DNA of 64,000 nt from positions 29,974,001 through 30,038,000 of the forward strand of contig NC_058192.1 in the NCBI RefSeq assembly GCF_907165205.1. Reading direction: 5' to 3'. The notes below the pieces were generated by a model that saw only the letters and a list, made by a program, of their open reading frames with translations, made no database searches and was not told where the DNA came from. The number at the start of each line of letters is the position of its first letter. Positions within the stretch are counted from its first letter, which is position 1. Source of the stretch: Coccinella septempunctata. Lineage: Eukaryota; Arthropoda; Insecta; Coleoptera; Coccinellidae. A program made the translations under genes and the position numbers. Shown piece after piece: positions 40,994 through 52,500 of this stretch.

Positions 40994-43900
40994 AGTAATA
41001 ATAATAATTTAGTTAGAAAGCGCATGAAGTGGACAACGTCCATGAATGAAACTATAGTGCGCATATATAACTCCATCACGGGACTAGGGCAGAACACGAA
41101 CAACTATAGGAAAAGGCTCCATGAGGAATTCTGCAACGCCTACCCAAATCTCAATGTCACAGAACAACGAGTGGCAGACCAGTACCGCGTAATTCTGAAT
41201 GAACTAATACCAACGGCCCGAATCGACGCAATTAAACGAGAACTTCAGCGTCCGCCTACAATAGAGAATAACACCAACACCTCTGATGAAATTCACATGC
41301 CTGGGCAACAACAGGCAGAAGAAACTGATACTGAAAGTCCATCTTGCAACGCAAGTGAGCCTGAACACCAGGACGATAGGGAAGAGCTCCACCGACAAGT
41401 TGACTCTGACATGAGGAGATACTTTGCCGAACTGGAAGGAACAGATCCTCTTCATCGAGTAGCACCTCCACGGCTCAATACATCCAGGAAACTGTCACTT
41501 ATAATCGACATCTTGAATAAGGACGTTTTACCTGAATACCTACAAAACGGAAGTTCATTGGAATATCTGCATCTAGTTTTTCACTGTGCAGCGCTGACGA
41601 CAGCGAAAACCATGGGGGCAAAAATTCTCCGAACGAACAATGATGGTCCAAAATTACACAAATTACACGCGCCAGCATGGCAGAAACGTCTTCAACACAA
41701 AACAGAAAGGCTAAGAAGAGACATTGGACGACTGACGGAGTACTTGAACGGGAATCGAGGAAGAAAGGTTGTGAAAGCTGCCAAAGAGATCATGGATAGA
41801 AACTGGACGCACACAGAACGAGAGACGGAGAATGCTACAGCTCACCATTGCCTCGACACTCTGAAGCAAAAATTAAGTCTGTATGCAGAACGCCTGAGGA
41901 GATATAAAAGCAATTATAGCCGGAAAAGAGACAATAATTCATTCGAAAAGTCGGAAGAATCTTTCTACCGGTCACTCACATCGTCGGATGGAGAAAATGA
42001 AAAGTTACCACCAAAGGAAGCCATTGAACAATTCTGGACCGAACAATTATCAACGAAACCTCAGTTCAATGGAAATACCGGATGGATTGAAGATGAAAAA
42101 TCTGAAGCTATAAAATATGAGCCGATGCAGCATGACATGATCACAATTGAAGAAGTAAAATCAGCTATCAGAGGACTGCACAACTGGAAAGCACCTGGGC
42201 CTGATGGATTACAGAACTTCTGGATCAAGAAACTTTGGATCATGCATGACAAATTGACCTCCGCAATAAATGATGTCATTGAAAATCCTGAAAGAATGCC
42301 AGTATTCCTTACACATGGCACAACATACCTGTTACCTAAAGACCAAAGGAATACAGAAGACCCATCCAAGTACCGACCAATCACATGTCTTCCAACGATG
42401 TACAAATTAATCACATCGTGCATTTCAAACCGAATTCACAACCATTGCGAAAGGAATAACATCATCGCCATGCAACAGAAAGGATGCACCAAAGACAGCC
42501 GAGGGTGCAAAGAACAACTAATAATAGATTCAGTTATCTGCAATCAAGCGTTCTCCAAGCGAAGGAATCTTTACGCTGCGTACATAGACTACAAAAAAGC
42601 ATTCGATTCTATACCTCACGAATGGCTCTTGACGATCTTGAAGATTTACAAGGTGGATCCCAATATTGTTAAGTTCCTGAAAAACGCCATGTCAACCTGG
42701 CGTACTAGTCTTCAAATGAAAGCAGCAGATTGCTTCATTACAACAGGACCTATTCCAATAAGACGCGGAATTTTCCAAGGAGACTCGCTGAGCCCTCTGT
42801 GGTTCTGCATGGCCCTGAATCCCTTGTCTCATAGATTGAATTCTACGGACTACGGATTTTCCATCAAGAGCGGCAGTAGAACTATGATGAAACTGAATCA
42901 TCTCCTTTACATGGACGACTTGAAACTCTTCGCATCTACCAAAAAACAAATGCAACTGATGCTGAAAATGGTGGAAGGATTCTCGGAAGACATCAAAATG
43001 AAGTTTGGACTAGAAAAATGTCGACTGCTAAACATAACGAGAGGGAAAATAGAAGATGGTACGTTCAAACTCAAGGAAGGTGCAGAAATTGAAGCATTAA
43101 AGGAAGGAGACACATACAAGTATCTAGGCATAAAACAGGCAAGAAAAATCAATCAGACCCAGATGAAGAAAGAATTAACAGAGGAGTTCACCCGAAGATT
43201 GAGGAGGATGATGAGAACTGGTCTTAACAGCAAGAATCTGATAAAAGCGATTAACACCTACGCTTGCTCGGCGCTGAGCTATTCATTTGGTATCATCTCT
43301 TGGACGACCACCGATTTAGCAGCTTTACAGAGGAAAATAAGGACGATGCTGACTAAACACAATAAACATCACCCCAAAAGCTCAATAGAACGGACAGAGC
43401 TGCCACGACATCTTGGGGGTAGAGGAATTGTTGATTTGTCCAACCGTATGTCCCAAGAAATTGAAGGACTTCGAAAATATTTCTTGAGCAAGGCAGCTTC
43501 GTCAGAACTCCATCGAGTAGTTTGTGTTGCTGATAGTTCTACACCATTAAAGCTACAACAGGATCACTTGGAAACCGTCGAACACTCTGCAGAAAGTAAA
43601 ATGCAGAAACTGATTGGCAAACCTTTGCATGGGAGGCACCAGAACGAGGTCAAGCATGATTACGTCGACATATCTGCGTCGAACTACTGGTTGACTTCCG
43701 GAAGGTTGTTTCCTGAGACAGAGGGCTTCATGCTCGCCATCCAGGATCAGGTGATTCCAACAAGAAATTACATGAAGTACATCGCCAAGGATGCCTCAGT
43801 GGCGGACGATAGCTGTCGTTATGGCTGTGCGACACATGAAACTATCCAGCACATCACCGGGGGATGTCAGAAGTTCGCGGGCACGGAGTACAAAAATAGA

Positions 43901-44721
43901 CATGATGCTGTTGCCAAGATTCTTCACCAAGAATTGGCACTAAAACACCAACTTCTAACTTCGAAAAAGGTTCCTTATTACAATTACCATCCGGATGCTG
44001 TGCTGGAAAACGAACATCACAAGCTCTACTGGGATCGCACGGTTCTCACAGACCGAAAAATAACCCACAATAGACCAGACCTCATATTGCTCAATAAGGA
44101 TGAGGACAGAGCACTATTCATCGACGTGGCAATTCCAAATAATAACAATCTTCTAGATAGGCACACTGAAAAAATTTCAAAATACAGAGATCTCGAGGAA
44201 CAGACCAGAAGACAGTGGAAGCTGAAAGATATCAAGACCATCCCTATTGTCATTTCATCTACAGGCCTGATACCGAAGAAACTACTAGAGAACTTGAGGA
44301 AACTTCAGTTGGACGAAAATATCTATAGAGTCATGCAGAAGGCGGTACTGCTCGGAACGGCGAGAACTGTACGCGAGTACATGGGGAATGCAGAGGAACA
44401 CCGTCTGCTCCGACAGGAAGTGCGGGTGGAGCAGGAATCCAACCTACAGCAGGGAGGCGAGGAGCGACCCGGACCCGACCACCACCACGAGCCCGAAAAC
44501 CTGGAAAGGGCTCCAACAGAGCTTAATCCTTTTGATATCTGAGATATCTGGGATAAGTGAATTTTCCTCTGGAGAGGAGTGTGAAAGCCGCAAGGCTAAA
44601 GTCATAGTGCCTTTATTTGAATGTTAAAAAAATACATCCTTTCACAGAACAAGGGCGAAGTCTAGCATAAGCTACTCAACTTAACCCTTCCAAATACATA
44701 CAAAAAAAAAAAAAAAAAAAC
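40994..44721 (+). mobile_element. Full-length R4/Dong-like non-LTR retrotransposon
   Basis: It starts with TAATAATAATAATTTAG, has a ~20-bp 5' leader, a single long ORF (41024-44542), a ~160-bp 3' UTR and an A-tract at ~44702-44721. Dong elements are known to insert in TAA repeats, and TAA repeats occur at this 5' junction. No frame disruption is seen, so it is probably young. It lies between the left minisatellite block and the 3' end of a minus-strand non-LTR element. Confidence 0.85.
41024..44542 (+). CDS. R4/Dong-like polyprotein (RT + restriction-like endonuclease), intact
   Basis: A 1172-residue protein that would copy its RNA at a nicked target. The N-terminus is polar. RT blocks: IRGLHNWKAPGPDGLQNFWI (~385-405), KYRPITCLPTMYKL, AAYIDYKKAFDSIPHEWL (motif A), IPIRRGIFQGDSLSPLWFCM (motif B) and LLYMDDLKLFAS with catalytic YMDD at 629-632. 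A C-terminal CCHC motif has C931, C935, H943 and C948. The restriction-like endonuclease follows: R1017-P-D1019, then D1034 in FIDVAIP, and a KYRDLEEQTRRQW helix. This order (RT, CCHC, PD-(D/E)XK) defines the R2/R4 group, and a single ORF without N-terminal zinc fingers favours R4. I take ATG 41024, close to the element start. All catalytic residues are present. Alternative: a relative such as Rex6. Confidence 0.9.
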   Translation: MKWTTSMNETIVRIYNSITGLGQNTNNYRKRLHEEFCNAYPNLNVTEQRVADQYRVILNELIPTARIDAIKRELQRPPTIENNTNTSDEIHMPGQQQAEETDTESPSCNASEPEHQDDREELHRQVDSDMRRYFAELEGTDPLHRVAPPRLNTSRKLSLIIDILNKDVLPEYLQNGSSLEYLHLVFHCAALTTAKTMGAKILRTNNDGPKLHKLHAPAWQKRLQHKTERLRRDIGRLTEYLNGNRGRKVVKAAKEIMDRNWTHTERETENATAHHCLDTLKQKLSLYAERLRRYKSNYSRKRDNNSFEKSEESFYRSLTSSDGENEKLPPKEAIEQFWTEQLSTKPQFNGNTGWIEDEKSEAIKYEPMQHDMITIEEVKSAIRGLHNWKAPGPDGLQNFWIKKLWIMHDKLTSAINDVIENPERMPVFLTHGTTYLLPKDQRNTEDPSKYRPITCLPTMYKLITSCISNRIHNHCERNNIIAMQQKGCTKDSRGCKEQLIIDSVICNQAFSKRRNLYAAYIDYKKAFDSIPHEWLLTILKIYKVDPNIVKFLKNAMSTWRTSLQMKAADCFITTGPIPIRRGIFQGDSLSPLWFCMALNPLSHRLNSTDYGFSIKSGSRTMMKLNHLLYMDDLKLFASTKKQMQLMLKMVEGFSEDIKMKFGLEKCRLLNITRGKIEDGTFKLKEGAEIEALKEGDTYKYLGIKQARKINQTQMKKELTEEFTRRLRRMMRTGLNSKNLIKAINTYACSALSYSFGIISWTTTDLAALQRKIRTMLTKHNKHHPKSSIERTELPRHLGGRGIVDLSNRMSQEIEGLRKYFLSKAASSELHRVVCVADSSTPLKLQQDHLETVEHSAESKMQKLIGKPLHGRHQNEVKHDYVDISASNYWLTSGRLFPETEGFMLAIQDQVIPTRNYMKYIAKDASVADDSCRYGCATHETIQHITGGCQKFAGTEYKNRHDAVAKILHQELALKHQLLTSKKVPYYNYHPDAVLENEHHKLYWDRTVLTDRKITHNRPDLILLNKDEDRALFIDVAIPNNNNLLDRHTEKISKYRDLEEQTRRQWKLKDIKTIPIVISSTGLIPKKLLENLRKLQLDENIYRVMQKAVLLGTARTVREYMGNAEEHRLLRQEVRVEQESNLQQGGEERPGPDHHHEPENLERAPTELNPFDI

Positions 44722-45284
44722 AATTAATTTTTCTAATAAAGTACATGAAATAAAACATTTTTAACAGCTTTGTTCGGTCAACAACCGTCCCCTTAATGCC
44801 GACCTCAGCGAACTCACGGAGGTCAACTCATACATATGAGCATGCTCATTGTAGAGCTTCACAGCGTTGAACGTGAAAGAGCGCTGAAACGTGGCTGAAC
44901 GAAAACTAGGCAACATAAGCCTCTGTCCATGCCTGATCGCGACCTCATGAACATCCCCTCTGAAAACAAGTTTCTCTCGCAAATATGGTGGAATGGATGT
45001 CTGTAATATGCGATGTACCGCGATAGCCATCTGCAACCTGAAGATATTCTCGACCCTGAGCCACTTAAGTCTATTTATCGCCTGACTTACCTCCCTGTCA
45101 TACTTCCTCAAACCGAAAATGAATCTGCAGCATGAATTTTGAACCCGTTGCAATCTAGATCTTGCCACGGCATCAAGACAAGGATAAAAAAGAATCAGAC
45201 CATATTTCAATATAGACAACACCAGGGCTTCACAAAGGTATTTACGCGAGGATATGTCAAGGAAATGTCTTTGTCTATACAAAT
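44722..45284 (-). pseudogene. CR1/Jockey-group non-LTR, 3' part (right half lies at 55354-56503)
   Basis: The minus strand from 45284 encodes RQRHFLDISSRKYLCEALVL, KYGLILFYPCLDAVARSRLQ, RVQNSCCRFIFGLRKYDREV and, near the end, FNAVKLYNEHAHMYEL, stopping with a Cys codon at ~44764. This is the RT thumb and C-terminal region. It continues the frame interrupted by the Gypsy element: the 4-bp duplication AAAT lies at 45281-45284 and 55354-55357. The 3' UTR meets the A-tract of the R4-like element. Confidence 0.85.
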
Positions 45285-46597
45285 TGTAATGAGAAAATGG
45301 GTTTTCCAACCTATTCCCTCATTTTAGAATAATTATTTTAGTTTTCCTTTTTAAATAATTTTGTTTCGAATTAATTTCCGAGAAATCTTTTCGAATTTCC
45401 AATTCAGGATTCCGACATCGTTCGGAATTGTAAACATACCGCACCGTTTTTATTCCGTTTTTATTTCCATCCTGAATTGGAAGATAACCGAGTTTTTTTG
45501 GTTTGCTAGCACAGATAAGTCGAAATTAAGACGTTTTCATCGACGCAAAATTACCGAATTTCGACTGCCGGGCACATCTGATTTCCGCACCCCCCCTGTG
45601 GGTATAAAATCAGATGTTCCCCCGCAGGCCACTTCACTTGCGACTTACGTTTTTCACTTAAGATTTCCTGACTGTCGACTTGCTAATTACGATCATTAGT
45701 GCCGTCCGCCGGAATTTTTCAGAAGATTTTTTTTGTTTCTTTATATTAGAGTTCAAATTCTTTTTTTTTGCTTTTTCCTCATTCACCGCCGTTAGGGCGA
45801 ATTACTTTCTGTTTCGCGAGTGCAAGTGGCCAAGCCAAAGGTAAGACGACACGCCGTTATATTTTTTTTTAATGTTGGAACTTCAGTTTTCCGTCTCTCA
45901 TACCCGAGTCTGAGTTCCACCCCTACTGTCATTAAAGTACCCTGCAGGTGCGTACGCCTAGGGGGTACCGAGGACACTTTGGGGTGGCTCACCCTTTCCC
46001 GAAATTTCCCGTCTTATCTAGTTCACCCCTACTGTCATTAAAGTACCCTGCAGGTGCGGACGCCCAGGGGGTACCGAGGACACTTTGGGGTGACACACCC
46101 TTTCCCCAGTTCCCGTCTTTTTACCCCGTTCCGGTGTTCACCTTTACGGTTAGGGAGGCATTCTGCTGGTGCGGAGGCCCGGGGAGTGCCGAACGAGCCT
46201 GAAGGTGAGCCGTCGTGTTTCTGTGCTGTCTTTTATCCCCTAACCCGGCTGAAGTCCAATATCTGTCCGTCAAGTGTACGTCTCAGGTTCTGGCTGGCGA
46301 ACAACTCCGTTAACCCCCGTATACCGTTGAGATCGGATCCATTGTTATTCCGTTAGTTTTTGCCCTGTAAATCTCACCGATTTCGAGTCACTGAATTGTG
46401 TAATAGTGCTAGTTGTGTTCCCCTTTTTCGAATCGACAAATAAAAGTTGTATACGTTGATTCTGCCTATCATTGTGCGTCGCTAACATCCTAGACACAAG
46501 GGAACCCTGTCTCCGGCTAGTAGCTGCCAGGGTAGGTTTGCTATTCTCCCTTAAAGAATAGCTGGCGCTCGAGTCCACCGAAGAAAACCACGTTACA
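45285..46597 (+). repeat. Gypsy 5' LTR
   Basis: 1313 bp, starting TGTAATGAG and ending CGTTACA. A TATA box (TATAAAA) lies at 45603-45609 and AATAAA at 46439-46444, which bracket a probable transcription start and polyadenylation site. Two ~105-bp direct repeats begin at about 45914 and 46020 (CACCCCTACTGTCATTAAAG, then GTACCGAGGACACTTTGGGG), with a weaker third at ~46133. Confidence 0.95.
45914..46205 (+). promoter_or_regulatory. Tandem ~105-bp repeats inside the LTR
   Basis: Two near-identical units and a degenerate third (CTGCTGGTGCGGAGGCCCGG) lie downstream of the TATA box. They are GC-rich against an AT-rich background. Repeated blocks in retrotransposon leaders often bind host factors or insulators; that role is inferred. 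The same array is in the 3' LTR at ~54670-54961. Confidence 0.5.
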
Positions 46598-46601
46598 AAA
46601 A

Positions 46602-46619
46602 TGGCGCAACGAGCAGGGA
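46602..46619 (+). other. Gypsy primer-binding site
   Basis: TGGCGCAACGAGCAGGGA begins 4 bases after the 5' LTR. TGG at the start is complementary to the CCA end of a tRNA primer; the tRNA species is not determined. Confidence 0.6.
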
Positions 46620-47663
46620 CCGTTCAGAATCTACCAGGAAACAACTGAGGTGAGAGACAATAACCGGACAGTGAGTGAATTCCCGAAACAGTGAGTAAAA
46701 CCTCAGAACAGTGAGTAACTATTCCTTGAACGGAAAACTGTGAAAAATAAACTTGAACTGTGTTTTATTCCCTGCCTCTCTGTATTGAACTGTTACACTG
46801 TGAATTGAATTGGACTATATTTTGAAAATTTTCCTACTGTTGAACCCCGTTGAAAATAATTTGTGATTATTCTTTTTGCCGATTACTGTATTGATTTGTT
46901 GAAAACTGAACTGTTATTCCGCCGTTATATCAGTGAAAATTATTTCCGATTTCTAATTGCATATTTCTGATTTATTGAATTGAACTGTTTTAATTTCACA
47001 TTGAAGGTGAGTGAATTTCCGGACTTTGAAAAATTGAAAATTTATTGTCGCAATTGGTAAAATTTAACAGAGGTGATTTACCTATCGGTTCAATAGGGAA
47101 TCACCTATTACCTGTTGATAACCTATCTACCTGTTTTCTATTTTCTTTTGACCTGTACTGTTGAAACTTACCGATTATTTCTGATTTTTCTGAAAACTGA
47201 AAGTCAATTATTGTGATTTATTTTCTGGCTATTGAACTTGAAAGACTGTTTGGAATTTAACCTGTGCGTTTTGGTGCTATTCGAATTTCAGGAAATTTTT
47301 CGGACTATACGAAGTGACTTGCGATTGTGTGCGGCATTTCTCGAATATTTTCGGACTTTAGTGGGACTGATAGAAATTTTTTTCGAGTAACGTTGGACTT
47401 TAAAAATTTTTTTTTTGAAATTTTTTTTTGATACATCGGGACTTAGATTGTTTTTGGTGCGCCGGGACTTAGACTCTTTTTTGATACACCGGGACTTAGA
47501 CTTAATTTTTGTTTGGGGTACACCGATACCCACTTCGAACTTAAGTGAATAGGTTGGCTAACGATTAACTTACCGGGTTGGACTTAGAACTTAAACGGAT
47601 TGTGAAAGACATACCGAGTGTGAAATATTGGTGCGTTCTGAATCGGACTTAGTTAAATATAAT
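46620..47663 (+). other. Gypsy leader
   Basis: About 1 kb of AT-rich untranslated sequence between the primer-binding site and gag. It contains a GTGAGTGAAT-type repeat (46660-46710) and CGGGACTTAGA repeats with T-runs at 47430-47500. No coding sequence. Confidence 0.6.
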
Positions 47664-49508
47664 ATGTCGAACATGGATGTGAACCGGTTACTCAGTGATG
47701 AACTTACATTCGAATTACAACTGAGAGGACAATCGATACCCGGTACTGTGATGACTAAACGGAGTCTGCTACGACAAGTGCTTCAGTCTAATGAACCTCT
47801 ACTACCCCCAACATCAATGAATCCCGCCTCCGAGATTGAGATCTGTCAAAATAAACTAACCGATTTGGTGGAATCCCTTCAGAACTTCAATCATAGTAAT
47901 GCGGCTAACGAATTTTCGCGAATTTACACCAGATTAATACACATTCAAGGCAGGCTGAACTTTATTGTCACCACAGACACAACACAGTTACAATTGATTG
48001 AGCAAATGAAGGCGACTACAGATAAGGCGTTGGAGACACTGGAGGAGCTACGTAGGAAGAGTAATGCTGAACAGCCGCAGACATCCAACCGAGATCACAG
48101 GTCTCTTTTGGATGAGGAGGTGCCCAGTTCACCTGGGATGTCGCCGATCCAACCGGAGAGGTTATCAAAGGTTGAGACATCACTTATCGACTTAGGAGAT
48201 GGTGTCGATCCTCCTGCTGTGGTTAATGTCTCACGTACCGGTACACCTGTAAGAAATCCAACATTAGAACGGGTCATGAACGAAACAAGGCAGACATGTA
48301 GAGCATTACTGCGACAATTACCAGCAATACCGCTCACACAGTCACAGGACTGTGAGACAGCAACACCTGAGGGTCCGACACAAAGTAGATGGGTTAATTC
48401 CACACGAAGGGTGTCTTTTCCACACTTACCTGCACCGTGGATGAATTCTGACCGGCCAATTATCACAACACCTGCCAGATCGGAACCGGAGTCTCGATCA
48501 ACAGTACCAACTGTCCCGGTACACAAATGGAACATCTCCTTTGATGGCACTGGTAGTGTAACTGGATTTCTTGAAGAGGTGGAGAGGCTGGCTGAATCCC
48601 GTAGGGTATCCCTGGAGCAAGTTTTCGAATCGGTGTATGAGTTACTAAGAGAGGATGCGAGGGATTGGTTCATTCCCAGGAGAGGTACTTTCGAGGACTG
48701 GGAGGATTTTAGCAACCAGCTAAAAGAAGCATTTCTGCCAGTTAATTACGAGGAGAATCTGTTGGAGGAAATAAAAAGGCGAACACAAGGCCCTGAAGAA
48801 AAGTTGCTTCTATATGTTACCCGGATGCAGAACTTATTCCAGAAACTCACCTATGCAAAACCATCCGAGGTGGAGCAGATCCGGCTTATCCGGCAGAGGT
48901 TGATCCCGCCCTTACAGCAAGCCTTGGCCTTCCAGGAGACCACGACTTATGATGAACTTCTTCGTAAGGGAAAAGTTTTCGAACTGGTCCAGTGGCAGAT
49001 GAGCCAGTACACCCGGCCACCCTCCAAACCAGGTTTCGTGGAAGAACCTCACCTGACATACAGTCCCCGTCAACTGAACCGATATCAAGCCAGTTTTCCT
49101 ATGGATACAAGAGAACAGGTTCGCCAAACAGCTGAGCACAGGGAATCAGTCCCGCCGACACAAGCCAACCAGACACGACTTTCTCCGCCGAGGGAAAGCC
49201 GTCCAGAGCCACCCAAGTCCAGAGAGTCAATAGCCCAGCGACAGGAATCTCACCGTCCGACTTCTGGAGACAGGTCCGAAGGTCGATCCAGACCTGCAAC
49301 ACCGCCACCCCGCCGTCCAGCCGAAAATAGCCCCGCTGACCGGACGGAACCACCTTCAGGGAGGAGAGTGTCCTTCCAGACACAGTGTTTCCGATGTGGT
49401 GGATATGGCCACATGCGTCGAGAATGTCGCAGGCCACCGAAAATCTTCTGTTCTCGATGCCAGAGGGAGAACATTCTCTCACGAGACTGTCCGTGTTCGG
49501 GAAACTGA
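47664..49508 (+). CDS. gag: Ty3/Gypsy Gag
   Basis: A 614-residue structural protein that would form the retrotransposon particle. ATG 47664 gives MSNMDVNRLLSDELTFELQL, a SAP-like N-terminal motif seen in several insect Gypsy gags. A helical, Pro/Thr-rich middle is followed by the capsid core (KWNISFDGTGSVTGFLEEVE, ARDWFIPRRGTFEDWEDFSN, KLLLYVTRMQNLFQKLTYA, ~residues 290-450). A basic Pro/Arg/Ser-rich stretch precedes the CCHC knuckle CFRCGGYGHMRREC (C575, C578, H583, C588); a second CSRC...C lacks the standard spacing. The frame is open throughout and overlaps pol by ~120 bases in the -1 frame. Confidence 0.93.
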   Translation: MSNMDVNRLLSDELTFELQLRGQSIPGTVMTKRSLLRQVLQSNEPLLPPTSMNPASEIEICQNKLTDLVESLQNFNHSNAANEFSRIYTRLIHIQGRLNFIVTTDTTQLQLIEQMKATTDKALETLEELRRKSNAEQPQTSNRDHRSLLDEEVPSSPGMSPIQPERLSKVETSLIDLGDGVDPPAVVNVSRTGTPVRNPTLERVMNETRQTCRALLRQLPAIPLTQSQDCETATPEGPTQSRWVNSTRRVSFPHLPAPWMNSDRPIITTPARSEPESRSTVPTVPVHKWNISFDGTGSVTGFLEEVERLAESRRVSLEQVFESVYELLREDARDWFIPRRGTFEDWEDFSNQLKEAFLPVNYEENLLEEIKRRTQGPEEKLLLYVTRMQNLFQKLTYAKPSEVEQIRLIRQRLIPPLQQALAFQETTTYDELLRKGKVFELVQWQMSQYTRPPSKPGFVEEPHLTYSPRQLNRYQASFPMDTREQVRQTAEHRESVPPTQANQTRLSPPRESRPEPPKSRESIAQRQESHRPTSGDRSEGRSRPATPPPRRPAENSPADRTEPPSGRRVSFQTQCFRCGGYGHMRRECRRPPKIFCSRCQRENILSRDCPCSGN

Positions 49509-52500
49509 AAGGGAGATTGGAGGCGGAGTCGACCACATCTCCCGGAATCCTGACTCCACTGGCACCGACTACCTGTAATGATAACCGTCCGTTAGTAGAG
49601 GTCAGAATAGCCGGCAAACACTTCCGAGCACTGATAGATACCGGAGCGACCAGGAGTTTCTGCAGTCAGGCCGTATCCGATCAGTGTGAAAGTAAAGGAA
49701 TCACAGGACAAACAATGCACAACAGTTTCGCAGTAATAGCGAACGGACAAACCACCGTCACACCGAAACTGTACACCACCACCGTGCAAATTTCCGATTA
49801 CACACTGCCTGATTTGAAATTCTTACTAGTACCAAATTTACCGGTTGACATTATTCTGGGGATGGATGTTCTGTCGACTTTCAAGTTTTCCGTAAATCTC
49901 AGTACCGCCGAGTGCTTTCTGGAAGGCCGTCTGATCTCGAAACCGATGACTCCCGTCGAAACCACCGCAGAAGTTCACACCGCCGAAGAACACCTGTTGG
50001 AGCTGACAGAGTCTCAGAAACAGGAGCTGGAGGCATTTCTGAAAGAAGAATTAAAGAAGTTTGAAGACCTATATGGTACAACCGACCTGATTGAACATAA
50101 GATCAAACTGAAACCGGGCACCGAACCGATCAAACAACGATACCGACCCCTAAACCCGAAAATGCAGGAGATCTTTAATCAGGAAGTAGACCGTATGCTG
50201 GCTGAGGGAGTGATTGAACCCTCCAAGTCACCGTGGAGTTCACCGGTAGTATTGGTCAGGAAGAAAGACGGAAAATACCGTTTTTGCATCGACTTTCGTG
50301 CCGTCAACCAAGTGTCTGTAAAAGATGCATACCCGTTGCCGTACATTTCTGGGATTCTGGACAAACTGCGTAAGGCCAAATACATCTCCACACTGGATCT
50401 GAAACAAGGATACTGGCAGATACCGTTAGCAAAGGAGAGCCGTCCGATTACTGCCTTCACAGTTCCAGGAAGGGGATTGTTCCAGTTCACCGTCATGCCG
50501 TTTGGTCTTCACGCTAGTCCGGCCACATTCCAGAGATTCTTAGACACCGTTATTGGCCCAGAAATGGAACCGGAGGCGTTCGCTTACCTGGACGACATAG
50601 TTGTCCTGGGGGAAACTTTCGAGGAACACCTGGAGAACTTAAGAGAAGTATTCCGGCGGTTGAGAGAAGCCAATCTTCGTCTCAATCCCGAAAAGTGTGA
50701 CTTTGTGCGAAAATCCCTAAAATACCTAGGACATGTCGTTACCTCCGAAGGAATCCGTACCGACCCGGATAAAGTTTCCTCTATCGTAGCATTCCCAGCG
50801 CCGAAAACCATCCGTGAATTGCGCCGTTTTCTGGGAGTTGCTAGCTGGTACCGCCGTTTTATAGAGAACTTTTCCGATGTCGTTGCACCGTTGACTCACC
50901 TGTTAAAGAAGAAACCACGTTGGAAGTGGGGTGAGGAACAACAAAAAGCGTTCGACCTCCTAAAACAAAAACTGACCGAATCACCTATACTGGCCTGTCC
51001 GGATTTCAATCAACCGTTCGTCCTGCAAACAGACGCCAGTGACGTAGGCCTTGGAGGAGCCCTGACCCAAGTTCTTGATGGAGAGGAAAGGGTGATCGCC
51101 TATGTCAGCCGTACCTTGAACACCGCCGAAAGAAATTACTCCGTGTCCGAAAAGGAATGTCTCGCCATTGTTTTCTCGATAGAGAAACTGCGACCATACC
51201 TGGAAGGATTTCATTTCACCGTAATTTCCGACCACATGAGTCTGAAATGGCTGAATTCCATCAAGTCACCGTCCGGAAGAATTGCTCGATGGGCCGTTTT
51301 CCTTCAGCAATTCGACTTTGAAGTCCAATACCGGAAAGGTGCCCTGAACAAAGTCGCCGACAGTCTGTCCCGAAACCCGTTACCGTCTGTAGATTCCGTA
51401 TGCCTGGCCGACGTCGAAGTTCGCTGCAGTTGGTACAACAAAAAGCTCCAAGAGGTACAAAGAGACCCAGAAGATTTCCCTGACTTCGCCGTTGAGGATG
51501 GGAAACTGTATCGTCACTTCTGGGACTCTTCCGACTTTACTGAAGTTGGATCTGGACAACCATGGAAGCTCTGTGTACCCACCGAACAACGACTGGAGGT
51601 CCTGAAAGAAAATCACGATTCGGAATTAGCTGGTCACCTGGGAATCTCCAAAACCATCTCTCGGCTAGCCCGGAATTATTACTGGCCAGGGATGTTCAGA
51701 GATGTCGCAAAATACGTAAGAAACTGCCCATCCTGTCAAAGGTACAAAGTACCACAGCAGAAGACGCCTGGAAAAATGCAACCACATAGAATGACTGATG
51801 CACCGTTCCAAGAGGTCTGTACAGATGTGGTTGGGCCACTTCCCCGTTCCAAGAAGGGAAATTCTTACGTAGTGGTGATGCAGGACCGTTTCACGAAATG
51901 GGTTGAATGCCGTCCGTTGCGGAAAGCCACCGCCAAAACCGTTTATTCAGCCCTGTACGAACAAGTTATACTCCGATATGGCTGTCCGAAGCTGGTGATA
52001 TCTGACAATGGGGTACAGTATGACAGTAGACTGTTCAAAAACAGTCTCCGAGAGCTGAACATTGCTCACCGTTTCACCCCTCCGTATACACCACAGTGCA
52101 ACGCCGTAGAACGAGCCAATCGTACGTTGAAAACTATGATAGGTCAGTTTTGTGAAGCCGACCACCGTACTTGGGATGAGAAATTAGGCGAACTAACTTT
52201 CGCCCTGAATACCGCAAAACAAGAATCTACAGGATTCACACCGGCATTCCTGAACTATGGAAGGGAATTAACAGTTCCAAAGGCAATCTACTCGTCAAAC
52301 ACCCAAGACGATGACACCGAGGAGACAAACAGAAGCCCAGAAGAAAGTAGAGTAAATCTTACTCACCGTACAGAACAAATCCGTCATCTTCAGGAGGCCT
52401 ATGAGTTTGTCAATACCAGGTTGTACCGTGCATTTGAGCAGCAAGCTCACCATTACAACCTCCGTCGAAGAGAAGTTCGTTTCCATGTCGGTGATAGAGT

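Noticed and set aside
42061..42423. Minus-strand frames opposite the R4-like ORF
   Set aside because: They are antisense shadows of a well-supported 1172-codon gene.
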